Source: an uncultured Verrucomicrobiales bacterium (GTDB lineage: Bacteria; Verrucomicrobiota; Verrucomicrobiia; Verrucomicrobiales; Akkermansiaceae). Taken from it: a stretch of DNA of 39,994 nucleotides. Numbering within the stretch: the stretch's first letter is position 1; every line of letters starts with the position of its first letter. Location of the stretch: NCBI GenBank assembly GCA_947039485.1, contig CAMQZC010000025.1, forward strand, positions 1 through 39,994, given 5' to 3'. Below the pieces are notes generated by a model, which was given only the letters and a program-made list of their open reading frames with translations, was not told the origin of the DNA and made no database searches. Shown here piece by piece: positions 14,546-22,791 of the stretch. A program made the position numbers and the translations under genes.

Positions 14546-16036
14546 ATGAAAGCAACAATCAACTGCACAGTACTTCGCGACGGCCACCAATCCCTGGCGG
14601 CCACACGTATGTCCACCAAACAGATGGAACCAATTGCCCCTATCCTCGATGGTATGGGATTCTCCGCTCTCGAAACATGGGGCGGTGCCTCAATCGATGC
14701 TGGCCTCCGCTTTCTCGGTGAACTTCCCTTTGAGCGCCTTGATAAGCTCAAGAAACTTGCTCCCAAAACCCCTCACATGATGCTTCTGCGCGGTCAGAAC
14801 ATCGTTGGTTACACCAATTACGCTGATGACGTTGTAGAGTGCTTTGTAAAGCTCAGCGCTAAGCATGGTATGAACATCTTCCGTATCTTTGACTGCCTCA
14901 ATGATCCAGAGAACATGCGCACATCCATCCGTGCAGCAAAGGCAGCAGGCGCAACAGCACATGGTACCATCTGCTACACAACCTCCCCCGTACACAACCT
15001 CGAGTACTTTGCTAAGCTCGGAAAGCAGATCGCTGACATGGGCGCTGATGGCATTGTCATCAAGGACATGGCTGGTCTCATCGCCCCTGCTGAGACAGAA
15101 AAGCTCGTCAAGGCTGTCAAGCAAGCTACAGGCCTCCCAGTCTGGGTACACACACATGACACCGCTGGTGTTGGCTCCTCAAGCTACGTCTCAGCTGTCA
15201 ACGCTGGTGCAGACGCTATCGACTGCTCCATCGCTCCTTTTGCAAACGGTACAGGCCAGCCTGATACCCTCCGCATGCTCGCCCTTCTCGAAGGCTACGA
15301 AAACTGCCCCGAGTTTGCCCCTGACTTCAAGGAAAAGCTCACTCTGATCACAGAGATGCTCACACCAATCTATGAGAGCCTCAGCAAGTTCACCAGCCAC
15401 GCCAACGAAGTTGTCAACAGCGACACCCTGCGCTACCAAGTGCCCGGTGGTATGCTCTCCAACTTCCGCACACAGCTCAAGGAGCTCAACATGGCTGACC
15501 AGTTTGAAGAAGTATTCGCAGAAATCCCCGTCGTCCGCGAGGCCCTCGGTTGGATTCCTCTCGTGACTCCTACCTCTCAGATTGTAGGCATGCAGGCTAT
15601 GCTCAACGTCAAGTTCGGCCGCTGGGAAAACATCTCCCCTCAGTGCGCTGATGTAGCCCTCGGTTACTACGGCAATACCCCTGCACCTGTTGACGCTGAT
15701 CTGCGCGCCCTCTGCGCTAAGAAGATGGGCAAGGACCCCATCAACGTACGCCCAGCTGACCTCCTCAAGCCCGGTATGGATGATCTCCGTGCCAAGCTCG
15801 AAGCGAAGGGTCTCCCTGTCACTGATGAGAACTGCGTGATCTACGCCATGTTCCCCCAACAGCTCGAAGACTACTATGCAGGCAAGCGCCCAGCGGATCC
15901 AACCACAGCTAAGGTTGAGAACTTTGGTCCCCCAGTAGCCCTCACAAGTGTAGGCATCGCTGCAGCCATCTCTGGCAGTAACATGAAGCTCAACATCATG
16001 GGCAAGCAATACGATATCAATATCTGCGAGCAATAA
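14546..16036 (+). CDS. Pyruvate carboxylase subunit B / oxaloacetate decarboxylase alpha-type carboxyltransferase
   Basis: This is a carboxyltransferase of 496 residues that moves a carboxyl group between biotin and pyruvate/oxaloacetate. The DRE-TIM barrel signature LRDGHQS is at 10-16, with the metal-binding Asp12. KDMAGL (173-178) carries the carboxylated Lys, and HTHDTAG (202-208) supplies further metal ligands. PGGMLSN marks the C-terminal PYC_OADA domain. There is no AMKM biotinyl domain: the protein ends about 100 residues earlier than fused OadA, so a separate biotin carrier subunit must exist elsewhere. Codon use is visibly more biased (CTC, CGC, AAG) than in the neighbours, suggesting high expression. 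It has its own promoter and a strong terminator. Choosing between pycB and oadA needs the partner genes. Confidence 0.9.
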   Translation: MKATINCTVLRDGHQSLAATRMSTKQMEPIAPILDGMGFSALETWGGASIDAGLRFLGELPFERLDKLKKLAPKTPHMMLLRGQNIVGYTNYADDVVECFVKLSAKHGMNIFRIFDCLNDPENMRTSIRAAKAAGATAHGTICYTTSPVHNLEYFAKLGKQIADMGADGIVIKDMAGLIAPAETEKLVKAVKQATGLPVWVHTHDTAGVGSSSYVSAVNAGADAIDCSIAPFANGTGQPDTLRMLALLEGYENCPEFAPDFKEKLTLITEMLTPIYESLSKFTSHANEVVNSDTLRYQVPGGMLSNFRTQLKELNMADQFEEVFAEIPVVREALGWIPLVTPTSQIVGMQAMLNVKFGRWENISPQCADVALGYYGNTPAPVDADLRALCAKKMGKDPINVRPADLLKPGMDDLRAKLEAKGLPVTDENCVIYAMFPQQLEDYYAGKRPADPTTAKVENFGPPVALTSVGIAAAISGSNMKLNIMGKQYDINICEQ

Positions 16037-16061
16037 AAACTCACGCTTCCTAAACACTTTT

Positions 16062-16097
16062 AAAAGCCGTCCCTCAAATGAGGGGCGGCTTTTTTTG
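16062..16097 (+). terminator. Rho-independent terminator of the carboxyltransferase gene
   Basis: Arms aaagccgtccctc and gaggggcggcttt pair around an aaat loop with one G-T pair. A run of seven T follows. Confidence 0.9.
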
Positions 16098-16300
16098 TCG
16101 CGTAGAGCCTCGTATCTTACCATAGGATGATGGATTTCTAATTGTAATGATGGTGCTTTGCCAAGATAATGGCGCTAGGTTGATGCCTCGATGCGCCAGT
16201 TAGGCATTTGCTGCTGCTTGGCTTGCACAAAGTTGGCCGCTAGATCTGCTGCACTAATTTAGCCGTGGACTTTTGCTCTGTTAGCTGCTAGGATGGTGGA

Positions 16301-16663
16301 ATGATGGATTTACCACAGATTATGAAGCAACAGCGCTTTGCTGTACTAGGCGATACGATTAATGAGGATAAGTACGCTTACAAGATTAAGCGTGCAATGA
16401 TGGAGAGAGGCTACACAGTGTATGCTGTGGGTAAGGAGCTTGCCTCGCTCAACGAGATAGAGGGAGGGGTGGATGTGATTGATCTCTGTATCAATCCTAT
16501 CAAGGGCTTGCAGTTGCTGCGTGAGTGTAATGTGCCCTACAAGTGTATTGTTATCCAGCCTGGAGCTGCTAATGATGAGCTGCTGGCTTATCTCAATGAG
16601 CAGGGGATTGATTATATTGACGCCTGCTTGCTTGTTGGCTTGAGTTTGTACACGCGTAAGTAA
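16301..16663 (+). CDS. CoA-binding domain protein (YccU-like)
   Basis: A 120-residue, single-domain Rossmann protein of the CoA_binding_2 family. The N-terminus QRFAVLGDTINEDKYAYKI corresponds to the family's dinucleotide-binding strand and loop. ERGYTVYAVGKE and GGVDVIDLCINP follow, then KCIVIQPGAANDEL, equivalent to the usual W.Q.G. region. No catalytic residues are known for the family and the biological role is undefined. It starts at a double ATG (16301 and 16304). It is isolated between two gene-free stretches. Confidence 0.8.
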   Translation: MMDLPQIMKQQRFAVLGDTINEDKYAYKIKRAMMERGYTVYAVGKELASLNEIEGGVDVIDLCINPIKGLQLLRECNVPYKCIVIQPGAANDELLAYLNEQGIDYIDACLLVGLSLYTRK

Positions 16664-16724
16664 ATCCCTGTAGATTTGAGCTGTAACTATTAGGTGATAC
16701 CTTGGATTGCATCATTGAAGAGGC

Positions 16725-16773
16725 GTTGACGAGCGCTTGGCGGGGTAGTTGAGTGGTACGCTCCCATGGTCTC
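16725..16773. repeat. Fragment duplicated from the zinc-ribbon gene (18210-18260)
   Basis: Matches 18210-18260 in the same orientation with three substitutions and two one-base gaps, including gtagttgagtggtacgctcc less one base. In 18210-18260 this encodes the NYPRLALVSF region before the transmembrane segments. Here the gaps break the frame, so it is a relic. Confidence 0.7.
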
Positions 16774-17088
16774 AAAGCTCCTTGAGTTGCGCTGGAGCCA
16801 TACAAGTTGTGGCTGTCACCATGCTTAAAATAATTGGATCGAAAGTATCGGAGCAACTGAGAAGGACTCCGCAACTCGCGAATAATTAGACGAGCGGCTT
16901 ATATATATGGCAAGCAACACATCAGACGATTCCCCAACACAGCGTCCGCGAGGGGGCTGATGATAATGCCCCCTTTAGCTTAGCAAAATTCGCTGGAAAT
17001 TCAGTGATACCGACCTGATTTTTATGATACAGAAACTAGTGTCTTGGAAGTTGTTGCGAATACTCTCTAATAACAGTATAAAAATAAA

Positions 17089-17126
17089 TAAGAACCTGTC
17101 AAATTTTAATTTTGGCAGGTTCTTTT
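17089..17126. terminator. Bidirectional rho-independent terminator
   Basis: The stem aagaacctgtcaaa pairs with tttggcaggttctt across a short AT loop, with a T-run on the plus strand and an AT-rich tail on the minus strand. It lies 20 bp beyond the stop of the minus-strand secreted protein gene. Confidence 0.8.
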
Positions 17127-17145
17127 TTATTTGAAAATGTAGCGA

Positions 17146-17658
17146 TTAAGACTCTTTAAGTACTTTATTGAGCATTTGCTTCCAGACTCCATGCAAAAGA
17201 TCGGGACGACATCTAAGCTCATTTCCATTCCAAACGTAGGTAAAATCAGCTGCAATATAAAGACTAGATTCATCATCATTGAGTTTGAGGATTTTACTTT
17301 TGTCAGACGTTTCAACAATCCAGTATGAGCTTTCTGGGCTACCTTCGTATGCTGTATCTCCATCATGCATTTCTAACAGTATTAGAGTCCCTAGCTTGAT
17401 GGAATCTGTTGTAGAAAGCACTACTTTTCCAACGACCAAGCAAGACGCCTCATCAATTCCCTTGCCTCTTGTGAAATCTGGGGAATTGGAACTTCCACGA
17501 ACTTCAAGATCTATCTCTTTGATGAGGACAACAGGACTATTATTTTCCTGCCAATTAGAGATACAAATATTGATATTTTGTTGCGACGCATCTTGTTGCG
17601 CAATCACAGGACAAATAAGCCCAATGCCTAGCAATATATTTAATACTGATTTTTTCAT
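17146..17658 (-). CDS. Secreted hypothetical protein
   Basis: A 170-residue protein. Residues 1-20 form a signal peptide (KKS, hydrophobic LLGIGLICPV, cleavage after IAQ). The mature part appears beta-rich, with segments such as SCLVVGKVVLSTT and KLGTLILLEMHDGD. Four Cys are present, and no catalytic motif or family is recognised. It stands alone between terminators. Confidence 0.65.
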   Translation of the reverse strand: MKKSVLNILLGIGLICPVIAQQDASQQNINICISNWQENNSPVVLIKEIDLEVRGSSNSPDFTRGKGIDEASCLVVGKVVLSTTDSIKLGTLILLEMHDGDTAYEGSPESSYWIVETSDKSKILKLNDDESSLYIAADFTYVWNGNELRCRPDLLHGVWKQMLNKVLKES

Positions 17659-17849
17659 ATCTCTTTATTGAATCCTCACTTGATTCTTTTATCTAGTCTA
17701 CATAGACTCAATTAAAAAAAAGCAGTTTTTAGGTGTGGTGCATATTTTTTGACGGTGGACTTATCGCATGGAAGAAATGTAAAAAACCTAAAACATATCC
17801 AACCAACACCAAGAAAAGAAGATTGCCGCGCTGCAAAATTTCGGTATAA

Positions 17850-17882
17850 AAATCCGCTACTGGTTGATTTAGTAGCGGATTT
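17850..17882 (-). terminator. Terminator of the zinc-ribbon/SPFH operon
   Basis: Arms aaatccgctac and gtagcggattt pair perfectly with an 11-base loop. On the minus strand the right arm runs into TTTTT. It is 67 bp past the operon's last stop. Confidence 0.7.
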
Positions 17883-17948
17883 AGCTTTTAATATGATGTT
17901 TGAATTAACCGATGACACCATCCACAACGTCTATACGTATTATGTATT

Positions 17949-19361
17949 CTAGTCACGATCGCGGGGGTAGTGGGTTACATCCTTAATTGAGTCGCTGCGC
18001 AGCCCTGACCGATGCTCATAGAGCTCATCGCTTTTCTGGATGTTATCGATGCTAGCTTCTGTTTCATCCTCGTGCATGTGCCGCTTATCTTGGTTATTGT
18101 AATAGCAGTAGATGCAGTAGGCAAAGCAGGGCGCAGTGGCGAGGAATGCGTAGGCTAACTCTGCGTCGGTGAAGGTGAGCGGGAGTAGCGTGAGGAAGAA
18201 GATGATGAAGCTGACGAGTGCTAGGCGGGGGTAGTTGAGTGGTACGCTCCCCATGGTCTCTGCGGTTCTCGCGTTGACGGCAAAGTAGTAGAGTTTGCCA
18301 TGCTCTTTTTTTTGATAACTATAGAGCCAGACAGGGAGGAGGGCTGCGAGCCACTTTTCACCTTTGACATCAATATTATGATCATCCCAGCGGATTCCTC
18401 GGTCGTATTGCTTGATGAGATCGCGGGCTTTTTCACAGGCTATGTCAATGGCTTGCTGGTGGGCGATATCGCTGAGGTCGCTGATATTACTGTCGCGGTT
18501 TTCTGAATGGTAGCCTCTGAGGTAGTTAGCGTCCCACTTGATGGCATTTTTTGTATCAAAGGGAAGGATAGAGTTGATGATGTTTTTTGTGCTAGTCGTG
18601 TCGTTGTGGTTGAGCTTGTCTTGACTGGATTCGAGGGTGAGGTCATCGATAAAGAGGTCAAAGCTACGGCTGATGGAGTAGGCATTGGCATCGTAGCGGA
18701 ATGAGCTACTTTTGCCGTGTTTGACTCGGTATTCACGTGCGAGAATTTCACCCTCACCCTCTAGTTCTACATGGGCGCTGATGTCGATGATCATGTAGGG
18801 TAGATAGACGCCAAAGATATTAGAGGCGGTGAACTCACGCTTGAACTGAGTTTGGGCAAAGAACCAGCGTTTTTTGAGAAATCCCTGGATGCTAATCTCA
18901 GCCTTCTCTTTGTCTAGTGAAAAGGGTAGAATGAGGTCGGGGACTGAGCCGTTGGGGACGGCATTGTTAAGTGAGAGGATATTGCGGCACCAGTGACAAC
19001 GAGCGTTTGGTGCCTCATCTGCGCAGATAGCGACCTCGGCCGCACAGCTGCTGCACTTTAGGGTAATGACTTGATTGGCATCTTCGGCGATATCTTGCGC
19101 CCCTGCACCCATGCTGAGGCCCTCGAGTTGGTCAATGCTTTGCTCGTAGGTTTCTGCTTCAATGGGTTCAAACTCAAAACGACAGAAGTTGCAGCGCAGC
19201 TTACCTGTTTGTATGCGAAAGGCGATGTCTGTGGCTCCACATTTGGGACATTTATTCTGCCCATCTATGGAGTCTTGGTGTGTGTCTAGGATGTTGTGCT
19301 CTGCTGCAGGCTCCTCGTCGAGGAGCTCTGCATCAGGGTTAGCCTGCTGTTCTGTAGTCAT
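17949..19361 (-). CDS. Zinc-ribbon membrane protein, partner of the SPFH protein (YdjG/YdjH-like)
   Basis: A 470-residue protein with two N-terminal zinc ribbons (CPKCG...CNFC at about 38-60, CSSC...CHWC at about 103-125). A large soluble region follows, then two transmembrane segments near 380-425 (ALVSFIIFFLTLLPLTF and an AYAFLATAP stretch), then a charged tail. It starts 18 bp after the SPFH gene's stop, so the two are cotranscribed. In Bacillus, the SPFH protein YdjI and the zinc-ribbon membrane proteins YdjG/YdjH work with a PspA homologue in envelope stress. The pairing here matches that scheme, but no PspA gene is in the window. The function is inferred from context and architecture. 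Confidence 0.75.
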   Translation of the reverse strand: MTTEQQANPDAELLDEEPAAEHNILDTHQDSIDGQNKCPKCGATDIAFRIQTGKLRCNFCRFEFEPIEAETYEQSIDQLEGLSMGAGAQDIAEDANQVITLKCSSCAAEVAICADEAPNARCHWCRNILSLNNAVPNGSVPDLILPFSLDKEKAEISIQGFLKKRWFFAQTQFKREFTASNIFGVYLPYMIIDISAHVELEGEGEILAREYRVKHGKSSSFRYDANAYSISRSFDLFIDDLTLESSQDKLNHNDTTSTKNIINSILPFDTKNAIKWDANYLRGYHSENRDSNISDLSDIAHQQAIDIACEKARDLIKQYDRGIRWDDHNIDVKGEKWLAALLPVWLYSYQKKEHGKLYYFAVNARTAETMGSVPLNYPRLALVSFIIFFLTLLPLTFTDAELAYAFLATAPCFAYCIYCYYNNQDKRHMHEDETEASIDNIQKSDELYEHRSGLRSDSIKDVTHYPRDRD

Positions 19362-19379
19362 GGGCTATAGTTATGCAGT

Positions 19380-20564
19380 TTAGAGACCTAGTACCTTTGC
19401 TTTTGCTGCGTCAAAGTCAGCTTGGCTGATGATGCCTTGGTCAAGGAGTCCTTTGAGTGAGATAAGCTTGGCGTAAGGATCTTCTGCGGCTACAGGTACA
19501 GGAGCTGCTGGAGCTGCTTGTTGAGGGGCTTGTTGCTGGAGTCCGGCCATGCTGTTACCCACAGCGCCCATGCCCATACCCATGAATCCCATGCCCATGG
19601 CACCACCACCATCTGGGTTTTCTCCTGCTGCTTGGAAGCCTCGTGCGACGGATTGTTGCATAAAGGCGTTGCCTCGTCTGCCGGAGAGGGCATCGGCCTT
19701 CTTGACATCGCTGAGTAGGGCGAGGGTGTCTTCATCGTATTCGATGGCTGCGAGGGCGACTTTGACGATCTCGAGTCCTCGCTGAGTTTTCCATTGGTAG
19801 CCATCCTCAACAGCGGCTCCGAGACTTTGAGCAAAGCCGATAGGATCGCCTTGGATGCGGGTGATGCGGTTACCACGGCTAGGGTCGTTGCAGTAGCCTG
19901 AGAATGCTGCGGCAAGTGAGCCTACAACCTCGGTAAAGAGTTGGTCGCTGGCAGGGTTGTCCATGTCAGCAAAGTCAAAGATGCCTCCAGCGACAAGGAT
20001 GTTGGCAGGAACAAATTGCTTGATAAAGAGGATGGGGTCAACGATACGAAGGGAGTAGACGCCGCGCGTGACTGCTCCTACTTGGGTACCGAGAAATGCG
20101 TCATCCCAGTAGATTTCTGACTGTGTGCCAAAGCGATTGCCTGAAATTTCCTTCATATTGACGTAGTAGACCTGATGACTAGAGCCAGGTTGTCCACCGA
20201 ATTTGAAGCGCTCCCAGCTTTGCTTGATGAGGGAGGAGACGACGCCATCACCAGCAAAGATTGATTGGCTGTTGATGTCGTCATTTTGGTAGGTATAGCC
20301 ACCGGGCTCAGTGATGAGGCCAGTTACACCCGTGTCTTGCATCATGATGAGGGCATAGCCATCTGGCACGAGGATGCGGCTACCATTGCTGATGATGTTG
20401 TGAGATCCGTTGATGTTGGAGCCACGCCCTGCGTTTTGACCAATTGCTTGGGTAGGGATGAGTCCAGCGGTGGCTGGTACGTTTGTTTGTGGTTGGATGA
20501 AGTCTTTCCACTGGTCAGCGAGGGTGCCTCCAATGGCTCCAGAAAATGCTTGAATGAGTCCCAT
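19380..20564 (-). CDS. SPFH-domain protein with C-terminal SHOCT (YdjI-like)
   Basis: A 394-residue protein. The start at 20564 gives MGLIQAFSGAIGGTLADQWK, typical of the virion-core/YdjI-like SPFH family; the frame is open 54 bases further up. An SPFH domain (about 60-290) precedes a Gly/Met-rich and Gln/Pro/Ala-rich linker. The last 33 residues form a SHOCT-type short domain (AKLISLKGLLDQGIISQADF). Members associate with membranes and cluster with zinc-ribbon proteins, as here. The upstream region holds a palindrome and a promoter-like sequence shared with catalase. Confidence 0.88.
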   Translation of the reverse strand: MGLIQAFSGAIGGTLADQWKDFIQPQTNVPATAGLIPTQAIGQNAGRGSNINGSHNIISNGSRILVPDGYALIMMQDTGVTGLITEPGGYTYQNDDINSQSIFAGDGVVSSLIKQSWERFKFGGQPGSSHQVYYVNMKEISGNRFGTQSEIYWDDAFLGTQVGAVTRGVYSLRIVDPILFIKQFVPANILVAGGIFDFADMDNPASDQLFTEVVGSLAAAFSGYCNDPSRGNRITRIQGDPIGFAQSLGAAVEDGYQWKTQRGLEIVKVALAAIEYDEDTLALLSDVKKADALSGRRGNAFMQQSVARGFQAAGENPDGGGAMGMGFMGMGMGAVGNSMAGLQQQAPQQAAPAAPVPVAAEDPYAKLISLKGLLDQGIISQADFDAAKAKVLGL

Positions 20565-20593
20565 AATAATATTATTTATTGTTCGCACTGTTT

Positions 20594-20621
20594 GATGTGA
20601 TTGCTCTATAGCAATCACATC
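20594..20621. promoter_or_regulatory. Perfect 12-bp-arm palindrome in the SPFH leader
   Basis: gatgtgattgct (20594-20605) and agcaatcacatc (20610-20621) flank a 4-base ctat. It lies between the presumed promoter and the start codon 30 bp away. No T-run follows, so it fits an operator or a leader hairpin better than a terminator. Confidence 0.6.
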
Positions 20622-20642
20622 CTAACAGAATCTTGATATAAG

Positions 20643-20677
20643 CTTATATGATTTGATGATATTGTCAATAATTTAAT
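20643..20677 (-). promoter_or_regulatory. Promoter-like sequence of the SPFH operon, shared with catalase
   Basis: On the minus strand it reads ATTAAATTATTGACAATA, six variable bases not counted as conserved, then AATCATATAAG. The TTGACA and TATAAG boxes are 14 bases apart. The same arrangement without gaps occurs at 22463-22497 before catalase. Confidence 0.5.
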
Positions 20678-20759
20678 ATGCCAGTTTTGTTCTATTGTAA
20701 GTGAGTTCTCTAGTAAATATTTGCAGCAAATCAAGGTGAAACTAGAATCCCTATGTGTA

Positions 20760-20799
20760 TAAAATAAAAAATCCCAGCCTTTGATTTAAAGGCTGGGAT
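20760..20799 (-). terminator. Catalase terminator
   Basis: Arms atcccagccttt (20771-20782) and aaaggctgggat (20788-20799) pair perfectly around a 5-base loop. On the minus strand a T-rich run follows (the A-rich 20760-20770). It starts 22 bp past the catalase stop. Confidence 0.9.
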
Positions 20800-20820
20800 G
20801 CTGTGTAAATGTTGGCTTAC

Positions 20821-22284
20821 TTATCGAGTGCTGCTAAGGGCTGCTGCAAGGTCGAGCCCGAGCGCGAGTGCTACGCCTGCACCGTAGGCGGCGTCGGCCA
20901 TGTGGCAGTTGCGGATGTGGCGCTGCTTGATAAAGTCCTCAGCATCGCCCATGGCTCGAGCCGTGTTCTCAAAGAGGACTTGCTGCTGCTGGGGGCTCAT
21001 GAGATGAAAGAGATCGCGTGGCTGACTGTAGTAGTCTTGGTCATATTCTCTCTCATTGTAGTTGTAGGCTTCACCTTGGAGGGGCAGGGCTGGCTCTTTA
21101 TTATCAGGGCTATCTTGCCACTCGCCATAGCTATTGGGCTCATAGCCGATACGTGAGCCCATGTTGCCATCTGTGCGCATCTGACCATCGCGATGGTAGC
21201 TGTGGAAGGGGCAACGAGGGCTGTTGACGGGGATTTGGTTGTGGTTGACTCCAAGGCGGTATCGCTGGGCGTCTGCATAGGAGAAGAGGCGTCCCTGAAG
21301 CATCTTGTCTGGGGAGAGTCCGATGCCGCGTACGATGTTGAGTGGGTTGAAGGCTGCCTGCTCTACATCGGCGAAGTAGTTTTCTGGGTTACGGTTGAGC
21401 TCAAGGATGCCGACCTCATGGAGGGGGTATTCTTTTTGCGACCAGACCTTGGTGAGGTCAAATGGATTGCTCTCACGTTTGTTGGCTTCCTCTTCGGTCA
21501 TGATTTGGATGCACATGCGCCAGCGTGGGTACTCTTCATTGGCGATGGCGTTGTAGAGGTCTCGCTGGTTTGACTCACGGTCTTGCGCGACGATGTTGGC
21601 GGCTTGCTCATCAGTGATGGTTTTGATGCCTTGTTCACAGCGAATGTGGAACTTGACCCAGACGCGCTTGTTCTCCTTGTTGATGAGGCTGTAGGTATGG
21701 CTGCCATAGCCGTGCATGTTGCGATAGCTGGCTGGGAGGCCGCGGTCGCTCATGGTGATTGTGACCTGATGCAGTGATTCTGGCAGCAGTGTCCAGAAGT
21801 CCCAGTTGTTATTAGCGCTGCGCATGTTGGTGCGAGGATCGCGCTTGATGGCGTGGTTGAGATCGGGGAACTTGAGTGGGTCGCGCAGGAAGAAGACGGG
21901 GGTGTTGTTGCCCACGAGGTCCCAGTTGCCTTCTTCTGTGTAGAATTTCATCGCAAAGCCGCGGATGTCACGCTCTGCATCTGCGGCTCCTCTCTCACCT
22001 GCGACGGTGGAGAATCGCAAGAAGCATTCCGTTTGCTTGCCTATCTCACTAAAGATGGCAGCTCTGCTGTATTCAGTGATGTCTGCGGTGACGGTGAATG
22101 TGCCAAAAGCACCAGAGCCTTTGGCGTGCATGCGGCGCTCTGGGATGACTTCTCGGGCGAAATGTCCGAGCTTCTCCATGAACCATGGATCCTGCATGAG
22201 GACGGGGCCGCGTTGACCTGCTGTTTGGATGTTTTCATTATCGGCGACGGGATTACCTGCTGCTGTGGTGAGTTTGTTTTTCAT
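20821..22284 (-). CDS. Monofunctional haem catalase
   Basis: The enzyme disproportionates hydrogen peroxide to water and oxygen. The 487-residue small-subunit type contains the distal catalytic His in [11 protein letters not shown] (His53), the Asn in [13 protein letters not shown] (about 124-136), and the proximal haem-ligand Tyr in [14 protein letters not shown]. The start at 22284 gives [13 protein letters not shown], the normal N-terminus; an in-frame ATG 33 bases upstream would add an unusual extension. No signal peptide is present, so it is cytosolic. The shared promoter-like sequence about 180 bp upstream suggests coregulation with the SPFH operon. Confidence 0.96.
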   Translation of the reverse strand: MKNKLTTAAGNPVADNENIQTAGQRGPVLMQDPWFMEKLGHFAREVIPERRMHAKGSGAFGTFTVTADITEYSRAAIFSEIGKQTECFLRFSTVAGERGAADAERDIRGFAMKFYTEEGNWDLVGNNTPVFFLRDPLKFPDLNHAIKRDPRTNMRSANNNWDFWTLLPESLHQVTITMSDRGLPASYRNMHGYGSHTYSLINKENKRVWVKFHIRCEQGIKTITDEQAANIVAQDRESNQRDLYNAIANEEYPRWRMCIQIMTEEEANKRESNPFDLTKVWSQKEYPLHEVGILELNRNPENYFADVEQAAFNPLNIVRGIGLSPDKMLQGRLFSYADAQRYRLGVNHNQIPVNSPRCPFHSYHRDGQMRTDGNMGSRIGYEPNSYGEWQDSPDNKEPALPLQGEAYNYNEREYDQDYYSQPRDLFHLMSPQQQQVLFENTARAMGDAEDFIKQRHIRNCHMADAAYGAGVALALGLDLAAALSSTR

Positions 22285-22462
22285 GGGGGTATGTATTGTT
22301 GTGTACGTTGTTCTCATTTTGCCATGAGTTGCTTTTGTTGGGAATCTAAATAATAAGCTTATCTAGATTTCTTAGCTCGTATAGTCAAATTGTCCCATCA
22401 TCATATGGATGGTTCTTTCTGTTTGACTATATCCTGAAATCATAACTAAATTTCCCTTTAAT

Positions 22463-22497
22463 TTTATATTATTGGGGATTATTGTCAATGATTTAAT
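22463..22497 (-). promoter_or_regulatory. Promoter-like sequence of catalase, shared with the SPFH operon
   Basis: The minus strand reads ATTAAATCATTGACAATA, six variable bases, then AATAATATAAA; it aligns without gaps to 20643-20677. TAAAAT at a 16-base spacing is an alternative -10. The leader to the catalase start would be roughly 170 bases. Confidence 0.5.
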
Positions 22498-22735
22498 TTG
22501 TTGGTCAAGGCGTTCTGTGCACATAGGCTAACTTAGAGTGTTTATAAAGAAGACTTATTGTTGTAGGGTAACATCAAAAATAAAGACGTACTGGGTTGTC
22601 TCATCGCTCCAGGTTATCCTATAGCGCTGCATTCTATTGGCGTTGCAGTCGGTAGAGGCGCATCTCCGTGAATGCCTGAGCTCATATGGTCTTAGACATC
22701 TAATTAATATGCTGATTTCCTAAGAAGTCTATCGA
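22498..22735. other. Gene-free stretch upstream of catalase
   Basis: I see no gene or RNA fold here. Together with the catalase leader and the mutase terminator it forms a 500-bp gap between two minus-strand genes. Confidence 0.5.
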
Positions 22736-22770
22736 CCAAAAAGCCCCGTTAGCGTGTGCTAACGGGGCTT
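22736..22770 (-). terminator. Terminator of the phosphohexomutase gene
   Basis: aagccccgttagc and gctaacggggctt pair perfectly around a 4-base loop. On the minus strand TTTTT follows. It is 22 bp past the gene's stop. Confidence 0.92.
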
Positions 22771-22791
22771 GATAATATAAGAGGGGTAGTC

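Larger units (their letters stand above)
16664..17145. other. Gene-free stretch with relics and terminator
   Basis: It contains a 49-base fragment resembling part of the zinc-ribbon gene (16725-16773), a GC-rich hairpin agggggc/gccccct at 16951-16974, and a bidirectional terminator at 17089-17126. No ORF with plausible composition is present. Confidence 0.6.

Noticed and set aside
15191..16123. Long minus-strand ORF opposite the carboxyltransferase gene
   Set aside because: It is the antisense shadow of a strongly biased coding region.
17749..17952. Plus-strand ORF of 67 codons
   Set aside because: It runs through the terminator hairpin of the opposite operon and overlaps the end of the zinc-ribbon gene; no family or start signal.
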